DNA of 33,020 nt from Planctomycetota bacterium (lineage in GTDB: Bacteria > Planctomycetota > Planctomycetia > JALXBF01): contig JALSID010000026.1 in the NCBI GenBank assembly GCA_026981825.1, positions 1 to 33,020 on the forward strand. The letters run 5' to 3'. Position numbers and translations under genes: made by a program. Every line of letters starts with the position of its first letter. Position 1 is the stretch's first letter. Below are positions 23,551 to 32,702 of this stretch, one piece after another. The notes under the pieces were generated by a model. That model did not search any database. It was given only the letters and a program-made list of their open reading frames with translations, and was not told where the DNA came from.

Positions 23551-26500
23551 ATGTACAGTTCCGACAGCAGCAAACAGAAGGAATGCTTGCCCGGGTTGGA
23601 TCCTGCGTACGCGGAGGATCTTCCCCCCATCGATCTCTGGCCAAACGATCCATCTGCGTCCCATTCCGAGCGGCTTGAGCAGGCAGAGGACAGCTTCGAA
23701 CTCGACCCGTTCGCGCAGCCGTACGCGCCTGCGACTATCCCGTCTCTTGGTACCTTAGACGTTGGTGACGAATTCGCCGGATATCGACTCCTGGCGAGGT
23801 TGGGCAAGGGGGCGTTCGGCCGGGTCTATCTGGCCGAAGAGTGCAACCTGGCCCGAAGGCTGGTGGTGGTCAAGATCAGCGAACAGCATTTACAAGAACC
23901 GCACGCGCTTGCCCGACTCCAGCACTCCCACATCGTTCCTATCTACTCGCTCCACGATGATCCGCTCAGTGGACTACAAGCTGTGGTAATGCCCTATCTA
24001 GGTGGTACTACCCTGGACTGCGTGCTGCGGTGCATTGGGGATCCGACCCAGACGTCCCTGACCGGGCGCGAGTTGCTCGAATTGGTCGATTCGCACACGT
24101 TGGCAACGTTGCGCCACCTGTATCAGGGCGAGCCAGGTAGCAGTTCCGACGGGCTGGAGTTGAGCATCCGCCCGGTTGGATCGCGGTCGCACACGGCTGA
24201 GCCGAACTGGTCGGTGACCGCACCTACTCTTCTGCAACAGGTCACCGTCACCCGGCCGAACGAGCAGGATCCCCGTTCTGATCCGGGGAAGTTTCCAACC
24301 GGATTACTGAGCAGGCTACGCACCTGGTTTCAAGGAGCGGAACAGGTGGTGGGCGAGTCCGCCCGGGATACGCTTTCGAAGCTTACGTACGAGCAGGCGA
24401 TTCAGTGGATCGGTGCTCGATTGGCCCAGGCACTTCATCACGCGCACAGCAGGGGGGTGTTGCACCGTGATATCAAGCCTGGCAATATCCTTCTTGCCCA
24501 GGATGGACGCCCCCTGTTGCTGGATTTCAACCTCGCCTATGTCCAACACGCTGAATCGGTTAGCAGGGCAATTGGCGGGACGCTCGCCTACATGAGCCCG
24601 GAGCACCTCCGCGCTTTTCGGGACCGGGGAAAGGGTGCGGTTACGCTGGACGAGCGGGCCGACATCTTTTCGTTTGGTGTGGTACTTTACGAAGCCCTGA
24701 CGGGCACGCTACCGTTTCCGGCAGCGAGCGGCCGCGTTGATGATGAGGCTCTGGACGATCTCATCGAATCGCGCTACACGCCACCACCGCGGTTGCGCCG
24801 GTTGAACCCCAGGGTCAGTCCAGCGCTAGAGGCAATTGTTCACCGGTGTCTTGCACCGGATCCGAACCAACGGTATCAGTCGGCCGCCGAGCTGGCCGAA
24901 GACCTGCAGCGGGATCTGGACCAGTTGGCCACCAAGTTCGTCCGCGAACCCTCGGTCCGATACCGACTACGTAAATGGATTCGTCGGCACCCGAAGCTGA
25001 CTCTCTCGCTGGCAGCAACCTGCATGATTCTGGCCGTAATTGGCGCGGCAGCCACCGCGCTTGCTACTGTGGGGGAAAGAGCGGCTACCGTGGAGCGCCG
25101 GCTACGCGCCGAGCAGTTCGCAGAACGCTATCGCCTGGCACGCTCGCTCGCCTATGCGGCTATGGGTAGCCGGGACGAGAGTGTCCTGAGCGCGGCCCAG
25201 CGAGCGTGCGACGATGCGATCGCTGCTGCTGCCCCTTCCGCAACCGAATCCGGTCCTTCCGGTGCGGGCGAGCTAAGTGAGTTGCACTTCCTCCGCGCAC
25301 TGCTGTTCCGGGTTCAGGCGCACGGCTGTCCGGACCGGCAGCAGCGGCGGGAGCTGTACCAGAAGGCACTCGAGGAGGTGAAGCGGAGCCTTCTGCTTCG
25401 CGACCGCCCGAACCGATATGCCCTCGCACTCAAGGGTGAGTTGCTCCTCTTGCTGGGTAAGTCCGCCGAGGGGGAACGCATGGTGCGAGCTGCTCAGTCC
25501 ATCCCACTGGAGTCCGCGGAGGATTACTACCTGGAGGCGTGCCGGGCGATGGCGGAGGCGGACTATGAGCGCGCCGCGAAGAGCTACGAAGAGGCGTTGC
25601 GGCGTGACCCTCAGCATTTTTGGGCCTTGTTCGGTCTGGCCCAATGTCACGCCCAGATGGGCCGGTTGAGCGAAGCAAAGCTCGCCTACCTCGCATGTCT
25701 CGCTCTGTGGCCCGATTGCGCGTTCGTGTACCTGAATAGGGGAGTCATGATGGCCCGAGCCGGACAAGCCGAGGCAGCTTTACGCGACCTGTCCCGAGCA
25801 ATCGAGCTGGAACCGGCGCTCGGTCCCGCATACGCCGTGCGCGGTGTGCTCTATCTCAAAGGGGGGAAATTCAAGCAGGCAGCCAGTGACTTGAGCTACG
25901 CGGTGAAGTTTGGCCCCGTTTCGCCGGAACTGCTGGTAGCGTACGGGACCGCTCTGGCCAAGGTGGGGGACTTTGCGAGCGCACAACGCCACTTCGAGCG
26001 CGCGTTCGAGTTGAGCCCGAACGAGGCGGACGTTGCCGTTGCTTCGGCCACTGCCCTCGCAGAGGTCGCACCGCGCACCGCCCTCGAATGGATCGATCGG
26101 GCGGTGCGAATCGATGGACGCCATCCACGGGCCTGGTACATACGGGCTTGCATCCTGGCCGACCAATTGCATCGTCCGCGGCTGGCGCTGGATTGCGTCC
26201 GAAACGCGCTGGCATCGAATCCGCGCGATGCCTCCGCCCTCGCTCTGGAGGCCCTTCTGTTGGCGCGGCTTGGTCAGACACAGTCCGCTAAGGAGCAGTG
26301 CCAGCTCATCGCCCAGATGGACTTGAAGGCCAGCGATTGGTATACCCTGGCAAGCTGCTACGCCGTGCTGGCGCGAACCGAGCCGAAATGGGGAAGACGG
26401 AGCATCGAGTCGCTCCGTCGAGCCGCGCAGCTCGGCCTGGATATCCGTCGTGTCAGGACCGATCGTGATTTCAAGTGGCTCCGAGAGCAGAGCAGCGTAG

Positions 26501-26565
26501 CTGCGGAATTGCAACAGCTCATCGACGCGATCGACGCTCCTATCACAGGGCGGCTACAACCATAG
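23551..26565 (+). CDS. Ser/Thr protein kinase with TPR receptor domain
   Basis: A large membrane-anchored kinase of 1004 residues from the ATG at 23551; a GTG at 23521 adds ten residues and neither start has a clear ribosome-binding site. The kinase domain begins GYRLLARLGKGAFGRVYLAE near residue 80, with the VK lysine following. The catalytic loop HRDIKPGNILL is at about 305, DFNLA replaces DFG at about 325, and GGTLAYMSPEHL is the activation end. About 100 extra residues, poorly conserved and Ser/Pro-rich, lie between the hinge (VVMPYLGG) and the catalytic loop. A helix near 485-507 (LSLAATCMILAVIGAAATALA) spans the membrane. The C-terminal ~450 residues are TPR repeats (for example AYAVRGVLYLKGGKFKQAASDL). 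This architecture is typical of planctomycete kinases; the target is unknown. Confidence 0.92.
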   Translation: MYSSDSSKQKECLPGLDPAYAEDLPPIDLWPNDPSASHSERLEQAEDSFELDPFAQPYAPATIPSLGTLDVGDEFAGYRLLARLGKGAFGRVYLAEECNLARRLVVVKISEQHLQEPHALARLQHSHIVPIYSLHDDPLSGLQAVVMPYLGGTTLDCVLRCIGDPTQTSLTGRELLELVDSHTLATLRHLYQGEPGSSSDGLELSIRPVGSRSHTAEPNWSVTAPTLLQQVTVTRPNEQDPRSDPGKFPTGLLSRLRTWFQGAEQVVGESARDTLSKLTYEQAIQWIGARLAQALHHAHSRGVLHRDIKPGNILLAQDGRPLLLDFNLAYVQHAESVSRAIGGTLAYMSPEHLRAFRDRGKGAVTLDERADIFSFGVVLYEALTGTLPFPAASGRVDDEALDDLIESRYTPPPRLRRLNPRVSPALEAIVHRCLAPDPNQRYQSAAELAEDLQRDLDQLATKFVREPSVRYRLRKWIRRHPKLTLSLAATCMILAVIGAAATALATVGERAATVERRLRAEQFAERYRLARSLAYAAMGSRDESVLSAAQRACDDAIAAAAPSATESGPSGAGELSELHFLRALLFRVQAHGCPDRQQRRELYQKALEEVKRSLLLRDRPNRYALALKGELLLLLGKSAEGERMVRAAQSIPLESAEDYYLEACRAMAEADYERAAKSYEEALRRDPQHFWALFGLAQCHAQMGRLSEAKLAYLACLALWPDCAFVYLNRGVMMARAGQAEAALRDLSRAIELEPALGPAYAVRGVLYLKGGKFKQAASDLSYAVKFGPVSPELLVAYGTALAKVGDFASAQRHFERAFELSPNEADVAVASATALAEVAPRTALEWIDRAVRIDGRHPRAWYIRACILADQLHRPRLALDCVRNALASNPRDASALALEALLLARLGQTQSAKEQCQLIAQMDLKASDWYTLASCYAVLARTEPKWGRRSIESLRRAAQLGLDIRRVRTDRDFKWLREQSSVAAELQQLIDAIDAPITGRLQP

Positions 26566-26719
26566 CGCTTCCTGCTCCACCGTCGTGTTAGTCTCCGCCC
26601 CTGTGTGACCGGGCTCATCCAAGCAAACCATCACCCCCCGTCGTTCCACCTCTCCCGATCGGCTTTGTCCGAGCAAGGGATGGGACGGTGCGGCCGGTTG
26701 GGCGACGGCCGGATACGCT

Positions 26720-27823
26720 CTAGGCGGCGGCGCGGAGGATGAGGTCGGCAACCGTCTCTGCAGCGCCGCTGTGCAGCTCTCCGAATGGCCGGCGTGAACC
26801 GACGGGGCGTTCCAGCGCACGTAGAATCGCTTCAGCTAACTCTCCAGTATCGATCGTGCCAGGGGGGATTTCCTCGATCCTACTCCAGCCCAGAGCCTCT
26901 GCGGCGTGTCGTGCGTTCTCGCGCTGGTGATCGTCCGTCGCTGCCGGGTACGGAACCAGGACAGACGGAATGCCGCACGCGGCCGCTTCTGCGATGCTCG
27001 ATGCGCCCGCCCGGAGCACGAGCACGCGCGCCCGACAGTAGATCTGCTCCATCTCCACAAAGAAGGGGGCCGCCAGATGCCCAGCGTCGTCGTCAACCGC
27101 TCGCCGCACCCTGGGCCAGTCGAGATAGCCCGTTTGGTGCACGACCCACAGCCGGGTTCGGTTCAGACAAGACCGCAGCTTCAGAACCGCGCTGTTCAGT
27201 GCCTGCGCCCCCTGACTGCCGCCCAGTACGCCCACGATTTCGGTCGTCTGTCCGTGTTCCCAGTGCAAACGGCGGCGCATCTCGGCGGCGCGCACGATCT
27301 GCTCACGGACAGGGATGCCCGTGACGGCAGTCGGGACCCCCGCACCGATGCGCGACAGAGTGTTCGGGAACCCCAGCAGCACGCGGCGAGCGAACGGGAA
27401 CAGCGCCCGGTTGGCGCGGCCCGGTACGGCGTTGGGTTCCAGCAGGATCACGTCCCAGTTCAGCGATCGGGCTGCCAGGACGGTCGGTACCGTGGCGTAG
27501 CCCCCGAATCCCAGGACGAGCCCCCGTCTTGCAAACCGGCTGAGCTCGGTCTGCGCGGCGTGAAACACGCGGGGCGAGGTGCGGAGCAGCCGCACGCGTG
27601 ACCGCAGGCTCGCACCTGGCCTGGGCAGGGGCAGCCGGACGACGGAGGGGGCTTCCGCCGTCGCAAGAAGCGGTTGCTCCCGGCTATCCTCCGTCGCGAC
27701 CAGGCAGATGGGGAGATCGGGAGCACGCCGCCTGAGCGCCTGGGCGACCGCAAGAGCTGGACACAAGTGACCGCCAGTACCCCCAGTGGCTAGGGCAACA
27801 CCCCAGGGATGGCGCTTGTGCAT
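26720..27823 (-). CDS. murG: UDP-GlcNAc:lipid I N-acetylglucosaminyltransferase MurG
   Basis: A 367-residue GT-B glycosyltransferase that adds GlcNAc to lipid I to make lipid II at the inner face of the membrane. The ATG at 27823 has GGAGG 6 bases upstream; the frame is open to 27880. The N-terminal ATGGTGGHLCPALAVAQAL is the MurG glycine-rich loop, FARRGLVLGFGGYATVP is the next signature, and GVLGGSQGAQALN with a CRARVLVLRAGASSIAEAAACGIPSVLVPYPAATDDHQRENA block completes the donor site. The gene lies 92 bases after ftsW on the same strand, the usual dcw-cluster neighbours. It shows that peptidoglycan synthesis is retained. Confidence 0.95.
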   Translation of the reverse strand: MHKRHPWGVALATGGTGGHLCPALAVAQALRRRAPDLPICLVATEDSREQPLLATAEAPSVVRLPLPRPGASLRSRVRLLRTSPRVFHAAQTELSRFARRGLVLGFGGYATVPTVLAARSLNWDVILLEPNAVPGRANRALFPFARRVLLGFPNTLSRIGAGVPTAVTGIPVREQIVRAAEMRRRLHWEHGQTTEIVGVLGGSQGAQALNSAVLKLRSCLNRTRLWVVHQTGYLDWPRVRRAVDDDAGHLAAPFFVEMEQIYCRARVLVLRAGASSIAEAAACGIPSVLVPYPAATDDHQRENARHAAEALGWSRIEEIPPGTIDTGELAEAILRALERPVGSRRPFGELHSGAAETVADLILRAAA

Positions 27824-27915
27824 CCGAGTCCTCCGTGCACAGTGGGCGCGCTGAGCCGATAACTGTTTAACCGGATTCACGGTAACGGCAGTCTAGCCAG
27901 TACGGTCGTTCTGCT

Positions 27916-29100
27916 CTATGTCGATTCCGCCGCTACCTCGGTCCCCCTGGTCTCCGGCGCGCCGCTGCCAGGGCGGCTCAGGGCCAGAATGATCCCCACG
28001 CTTGCCAGGCTCACGGTTAGGTTCGAGCCCCCGTAGCTCACGAACGGGAGCCCGATGCCTTTTGGGGGCAAGAGCGCCAGCACAACCCCCATATGAATGA
28101 TCGCCTGGATCGCGAGGTTCGTGCCCAGTCCGAGGATAGCCAGGTTCGCAAAGCTGTTTCGCTGCTGGCAGGCGAGTCCCCAGACACAAAGAACAAACAC
28201 CCCCCAACCCGCGATCAGGACAAAAACACCCACCAGTCCAAGTTCTTCCCCAATAACAGCCAACACGTAGTCGGTGTGCGACTCGGGCAAGAACCCCAAC
28301 TTCTGCCAGCCCGCACCCAAACCCGTGCCCCAGATTCCCCCGGATACGAAGGAGAGGAGGGACTGTCGCACCTGGTACGGGGCATGATCCACGGACTTCC
28401 AGGTTTGGACGAACTCTTGGACCCGGACGAGCCGATACGGCTCCGCTACAAGCGCCGCCACGGCAAGAATCCCTCCTGCAAGGCCGGCCACGAGCGTAAA
28501 CCGCCATGGTAGACCGGCCAGAAAGAGGATGATGAGCCCCGTGACCAGCACAAGGGCAGCTCCCCCGAAGTCTGGCTCAACGATGATCATGCCTGTTGCC
28601 AGCACGGTGGGTAACGAGAGCCGTACCAGATCCGGGATTCGCCATGGCTTGGCCGTGGCAACCTCCCCGGCCAAGTAGGCGGTCACCAGCACCGTAGCCA
28701 CCCGGGCGACTTCGCTCACCTGGACGCTAAGAGGACCCAACCGTAGCCATCGCCTGGCACCATTTACTTCGACACTGACAGCGGGAATGAGGAGGGCGGT
28801 GAGTGCGACGAGACTAACGAGATACAGAGCCGGAGCGATTCGGCGCCAGGTCCGCAGCGGCACCCGGCTACAGGCGTACGCAATCAACCAGCCGAAGCCG
28901 AGGTGGAGAACATGGCGGACGAAAAGCTCCTGGTGTCTGAGCGTTGGCCACGCGGTCGTTGAGCTGCTCGGCACCATGAACAGACCCAGAACGCAGAAGC
29001 AGGCGACCACCACGATAAAGACGCTCTGCACCGTTCTGGGACTTCCAGGTGTGCTTGTTGTATGCGGTACCAGGTGGCCGTGGGGGGTCAGGTTGCTCAT
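27916..29100 (-). CDS. ftsW: FtsW/RodA-family SEDS peptidoglycan polymerase
   Basis: A 394-residue membrane protein with about ten hydrophobic helices. The ATG at 29100 is chosen because the hydrophobic core follows a short 25-residue cytoplasmic tail; the frame is open further upstream without features. SEDS signatures include GARRWLRLGPLSVQVSEVARV, the EPDFGGAALVL segment with the catalytic-type Asp, a YQVRQSLLSFVSGGIWGTGLGAG loop, ESHTDYVLAVIGEELGLVG and the C-terminal PFVSYGGSNL. It polymerises lipid II glycan strands with a partner transpeptidase, here most likely at division given the adjacent murG. A 10-bp direct repeat lies 6-26 bases upstream of the start codon. Confidence 0.94.
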   Translation of the reverse strand: MSNLTPHGHLVPHTTSTPGSPRTVQSVFIVVVACFCVLGLFMVPSSSTTAWPTLRHQELFVRHVLHLGFGWLIAYACSRVPLRTWRRIAPALYLVSLVALTALLIPAVSVEVNGARRWLRLGPLSVQVSEVARVATVLVTAYLAGEVATAKPWRIPDLVRLSLPTVLATGMIIVEPDFGGAALVLVTGLIILFLAGLPWRFTLVAGLAGGILAVAALVAEPYRLVRVQEFVQTWKSVDHAPYQVRQSLLSFVSGGIWGTGLGAGWQKLGFLPESHTDYVLAVIGEELGLVGVFVLIAGWGVFVLCVWGLACQQRNSFANLAILGLGTNLAIQAIIHMGVVLALLPPKGIGLPFVSYGGSNLTVSLASVGIILALSRPGSGAPETRGTEVAAEST

Positions 29101-29421
29101 GGGTTCCGAAACGGGACCGAAACGGGTGTGACCTATTCGCTTAACATCGTCTTGGTCGGCCGCTAAAGTAAAAGACAGTGCATCTGCTGGGCGGATGCGG
29201 CTCGTGGGAGCTGCGGATCCTAGCGGTTCTGCTGGACACTGCCGTGCTGGAAGCGGAGCAGGTCTTCGATGCAACATCGGCCAACGGTTGGTTTCCCGAA
29301 GCCCTCGCTGGGCACACGTTGTGCTGCTGGTCTGGCGATTCTGTGCGCGGCGCTCACGAACGTGTGGCCTCGCGGGAGAGATCTGCGTGCGTCTGTGCTT
29401 GGTGCGGGAGAATGCAACGAG
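29101..29421. other. Divergent intergenic region between ftsW and the DapA-family gene
   Basis: This 321-base gap contains a 10-bp direct repeat next to ftsW and presumably promoters for both genes. The upstream 153 bases of the DapA-family reading frame (29269-29421) fall in it; their lower third-position GC makes coding less likely. Confidence 0.4.
29106..29126. repeat. Two 10-bp direct repeats in the ftsW leader
   Basis: CCGAAACGGG occurs at 29106-29115 and 29117-29126 with one base between, an 11-base period close to one DNA helical turn. Each half-site is itself dyadic (CCG-AAA-CGG). They lie directly upstream of the ftsW start codon and would overlap its ribosome-binding region, so a repressor or RNA-binding site is possible. 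Confidence 0.5.
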
Positions 29422-30447
29422 GTGCCGAACGAGCGGTTGCGCGGCATCTTTGTGACCGTGTTGACCCCCTTGACGGAAGAGCTGAACATCGACCAAGCCG
29501 CGTTGCGGGCGCAGGTTGAATACCTGCTCCGATCGGGTGTACACGGACTCCTCCTGCTGGGCTCGATCGGCGAAGGCCCCTATTTGACCACGGGCCAGCG
29601 GGAGGCGGTCCTGAAAACGGTCGCAGATGTGGTAGGCGACCAGCTTCCGGTGGTCGTCGGGGTCACCAGCTTATCGACCGTGCAAGCGGTTGAGCATGCA
29701 CGCCAGGCCGCTCGATATGGCGCCGACGCACTGACAGTGGCGCTCCCCATTTGCTATCAGATACCTTTCCCACAGTTGAAGGAACACGTAGTGGCGGTGG
29801 CTGAATCGGTGGAGCTCCCGGTGCTCTTCTACTACTACCCGGAAGCATATGGGGGGGCTTTGAGTCCGCGACAGGTGGCGGATATTCTAAAGCACCCCCG
29901 GGTCGTCGGGGTAAAGGAGAGCATCCTGGACATCGCTCACATTGAGCGTCAGATTCGTGCGTGCGCCGACCCGTCCAAAATCTTTTGGGCCGGCACGACA
30001 GTAGCGATGCCGGAGGTGATGGAGCTCGGCGGCGACGGGGCGGCTTCTGTAGTTGGACTGTTCATGCCACGCACCGCGGTTGCCCTCTACGACGCCGTCC
30101 GGCGGGGCGACCGCACCGAGATCGAGAGGATCCGCGCCCGGCTGTTTCAGGCACTTCCGCTCTTGAAACCCGACTCCCCACCGTCCGTCATCGCGCACGC
30201 CGGTTTTCTCGCCGCCCTACGTGGTCAGATTCCCTTAACCCTGGGTACCGTCAGTACCCACGCTCGCCTGAAACTCGCCCTCCAATACCGAGGTATTCCG
30301 ATCAAGCCGATCGTTTCACCCCCATTGCCTCCTCTGACCAACGCCGAGCGCCGCCTGGTGCGTACCGTTATGGAGCGGATCAATGCGCTGGAGCCGGTCG
30401 TCGAGCCAAACGGCGGCTCCGGCCCCGGCAAAGAATCGCAGCCGTGA
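29422..30447 (+). CDS. DapA/N-acetylneuraminate lyase family aldolase
   Basis: A TIM-barrel aldolase of 341 residues from a GTG at 29422 (GGAG 11 bases upstream). The frame is open to an ATG at 29269 that would add 51 residues with a hydrophobic patch, which might be a signal; I consider it less likely. Motifs: GIFVTVLTPL at the start, GSIGEGPYLT (family GTTGE loop, residues 47-51), Tyr137 in FYYYPEA (the YxxP tyrosine), and Lys165 in VVGVKES as the Schiff-base lysine. Such enzymes cleave or form 2-oxo acids: dihydrodipicolinate, sialic acid, 2-keto-3-deoxy sugar acids. Motifs alone do not choose the substrate. It lies 19 bases before the cysteine desulfurase gene. Confidence 0.85.
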   Translation: MPNERLRGIFVTVLTPLTEELNIDQAALRAQVEYLLRSGVHGLLLLGSIGEGPYLTTGQREAVLKTVADVVGDQLPVVVGVTSLSTVQAVEHARQAARYGADALTVALPICYQIPFPQLKEHVVAVAESVELPVLFYYYPEAYGGALSPRQVADILKHPRVVGVKESILDIAHIERQIRACADPSKIFWAGTTVAMPEVMELGGDGAASVVGLFMPRTAVALYDAVRRGDRTEIERIRARLFQALPLLKPDSPPSVIAHAGFLAALRGQIPLTLGTVSTHARLKLALQYRGIPIKPIVSPPLPPLTNAERRLVRTVMERINALEPVVEPNGGSGPGKESQP

Positions 30448-30466
30448 TCGTGTGGGCGAACAGGGC

Positions 30467-31597
30467 ATGATCTACCTCGATTACAACGCTACCACCCCCC
30501 TCGCCCCTTCCGTCCGAGATGCGATCGCGAACGCTTTGTCCGAGCCGTATGGCAACCCATCGAGCAATCACGCTCCGGGTCGAGCGGCCCGCGCTGCCGT
30601 CGAGGCGGCTCGGCAGGAACTGGCAGAGCTGCTTGGGGGCGCTGCTGAAGAGATCGTCTTCACCAGTGGCGGCAGTGAGTCCAATAACCATGCGCTCAAA
30701 GGCGTTTTCTGGGCACGAGCTACGGAGGGGCCTATCCATTTCGTGAGCACGACCATCGAACATCCGGCTATCCGTGAGCCTCTTCGATTCTTGCAACGGC
30801 TCGGTGCGGATGTGACCCTGGTCGACGTGGACCGCTACGGCATGGTGGATCCGGACGCGGTGAGGAAAGCGATCCGCGCCAACACCGTCCTTGTCTCCGT
30901 GATGCACGCGAACAACGAGGTGGGCACCATTCAGCCCATAGCAGAGATCGGCCGGATCTGCAAAGAAATGGGGGTGCTCTTCCACACCGATGCTGCACAG
31001 TCGGTGGGCAAAATCGGCGTGCGGGTGGACGACGTTCACTGCGATCTGCTCAGTGTGGCCGGCCATAAGTTCTACGCCCCGAAGGGGGTAGGTGCGTTGT
31101 ACGTGCGCGCAGGCACGAGGATCGAGAACCTGGTCCATGGTGCCGGTCATGAGCGCGGCCGCCGTGCAGGGACCGAGAACGTGCTGCTCGATATTGGGCT
31201 CGGTGAAGCTGCGCGGGTGGCGCGCGAGGAGCCGCCGACCGAGCATCTGGCGACGCTGGCGGGACGCCTGCTCCGCCGATTGCGCGAGCATCTGGGTGAC
31301 GACGTCGTGCTGAACGGCCATCCAGAGCAACGGCTGCCGAACACAGTGAACGTGAGCTTTTTGGGTGTTAGCGGTCGCGATTTGCTTGCGGCCGTCCCTC
31401 AGATCGCGGCGTCCACCGGTTCGGCCTGTCACGAAGGGGAAGACGTCCATTCCCCCGTGCTTGCAGCCATGGGCCTTGATGCCGACCGGCAGCGTGGCGC
31501 AGTGCGGTTCAGTGTGGGCCGCTTCACGACGACCGACGAAGTGGACGAAGCCGCGGACCTGCTTGCGGATGCGTACAAACGGCTACGGTCGCAGTAA
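30467..31597 (+). CDS. Cysteine desulfurase family protein
   Basis: A 376-residue PLP enzyme that takes sulfur from cysteine, giving alanine and a persulfide for Fe-S clusters or thio-modifications. The ATG at 30467 follows AGGG; it gives MIYLDYNATTPL, the standard N-terminus of the NifS/IscS family. Lys201 in VAGHKFYAPKG binds PLP. The catalytic Cys321 lies in STGSACHEGEDVHSPVL, where SACHEG differs from the SSGSACTS of IscS. HTDAAQSVGK and NNEVGTIQ are usual. No Fe-S scaffold gene is adjacent, so its sulfur acceptor is unknown. It is likely co-transcribed with the upstream DapA-family gene. Confidence 0.92.
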   Translation: MIYLDYNATTPLAPSVRDAIANALSEPYGNPSSNHAPGRAARAAVEAARQELAELLGGAAEEIVFTSGGSESNNHALKGVFWARATEGPIHFVSTTIEHPAIREPLRFLQRLGADVTLVDVDRYGMVDPDAVRKAIRANTVLVSVMHANNEVGTIQPIAEIGRICKEMGVLFHTDAAQSVGKIGVRVDDVHCDLLSVAGHKFYAPKGVGALYVRAGTRIENLVHGAGHERGRRAGTENVLLDIGLGEAARVAREEPPTEHLATLAGRLLRRLREHLGDDVVLNGHPEQRLPNTVNVSFLGVSGRDLLAAVPQIAASTGSACHEGEDVHSPVLAAMGLDADRQRGAVRFSVGRFTTTDEVDEAADLLADAYKRLRSQ

Positions 31598-31766
31598 GCG
31601 GCGTGGATCGCTGGAGGAAGCGGGCAGCAGATGGATTCGGCTTGCGTGTTCATGAATCTGCTTGGTGTTGCCGGCCGGCGACACGAACGCTCGGGTTGGT
31701 GTTTGGGCAGCTAAGTCCAGGCAATAGCGGGCCAGTGAGGACGCATCGGAGCAAAGGCTGAAAGCG

Positions 31767-32702
31767 ATGCAAAAGAGTTTCGTGTTTGACAAGGCGCCGT
31801 TTCGCGAGTGTCACGCGTCAACGATTGCCGAGACGTCGCAGGGCGGTTTTGTCGCTGCCTGGTTCGGGGGCACTCGTGAGGGGGCCCGAGACGTCGGCAT
31901 TTGGGTTTCCGAACGCCGCGGTGAAGCGTGGTCTGAGCCGAGACTTGTTGCCAGGGAACCGGGGGTTCCCTGCTGGAATCCTGTGCTTTTCACGCTGGGT
32001 GAGGAAACGTTCCTCTTCTACAAGGCCGGTCAGAGTCCGCGGAGCTGGAGTGGACTGTACGTGCGTTCCACCGACGGGGGCAGGACCTGGTCGCGCCCCA
32101 ATCTGCTGCCGGCCGGGATCCTCGGACCGGTCAAGAACAAGCCGCTCATCCTGGCCGACGGCACGGTGCTGGCGGGCACGAGCGTGGAGTCCTACAACAC
32201 GTGGGCTTGCTGGGTGGACGTTTCGAACGATCGTTGTAAGAGCTGGTCCAAGCGCGGGCCGATTTATGTTCCCGAAGAGCTGTACGGCGTCATTCAGCCG
32301 ACGCTCTTCGAAATCGGCGACGGCCATATCTGCATGCTCATGCGCGCCACCCGTCGGATAGGCCGCATCTGCCGCGCCGACAGCCACGATTCTGGCCGTA
32401 CCTGGTCGCTCGCTCGTCCAACCGAGCTTCCTAACCCAAACGCCGGTATCGATGCTGTCCGCCTGAGGGACGGCCGTATCGTGCTCGTTCACAATCCCAC
32501 CACCGCCGGCCGAAGCCCACTGGCCGTGTCTGTGTCGCGTGATGGTGCGGAGACGTGGGAGCAACGTATCGTGCTCGAAGATGAGCCCGGTGAATTCTCG
32601 TACCCCTCGGTGATTCAGGCGACCGATGGCCGAGTGCACGTCGTCTACACCTGGCGTCGGCGCCGGATCGCGCACGCGGTTATCGAGCCGGACGAGCTGT
32701 AA
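31767..32702 (+). CDS. BNR/Asp-box sialidase-fold protein
   Basis: A 311-residue six-bladed beta-propeller of the sialidase/exo-alpha-sialidase superfamily. Asp-box motifs (S-x-D-x-G-x-x-W) are visible as SERRGEAW, STDGGRTW, SNDRCKSW, SHDSGRTW and SRDGAETW, regularly spaced. There is no signal peptide, so it should be cytoplasmic or exported by another route. Members in planctomycetes are often annotated as sialidases, but sialidase activity needs an arginine triad and a Tyr/Glu pair that I cannot place confidently here. The upstream DapA/NanA-family gene fits sugar-acid catabolism, but the pairing is only suggestive. The ATG at 31767 follows a purine-rich stretch. Confidence 0.85.
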   Translation: MQKSFVFDKAPFRECHASTIAETSQGGFVAAWFGGTREGARDVGIWVSERRGEAWSEPRLVAREPGVPCWNPVLFTLGEETFLFYKAGQSPRSWSGLYVRSTDGGRTWSRPNLLPAGILGPVKNKPLILADGTVLAGTSVESYNTWACWVDVSNDRCKSWSKRGPIYVPEELYGVIQPTLFEIGDGHICMLMRATRRIGRICRADSHDSGRTWSLARPTELPNPNAGIDAVRLRDGRIVLVHNPTTAGRSPLAVSVSRDGAETWEQRIVLEDEPGEFSYPSVIQATDGRVHVVYTWRRRRIAHAVIEPDEL

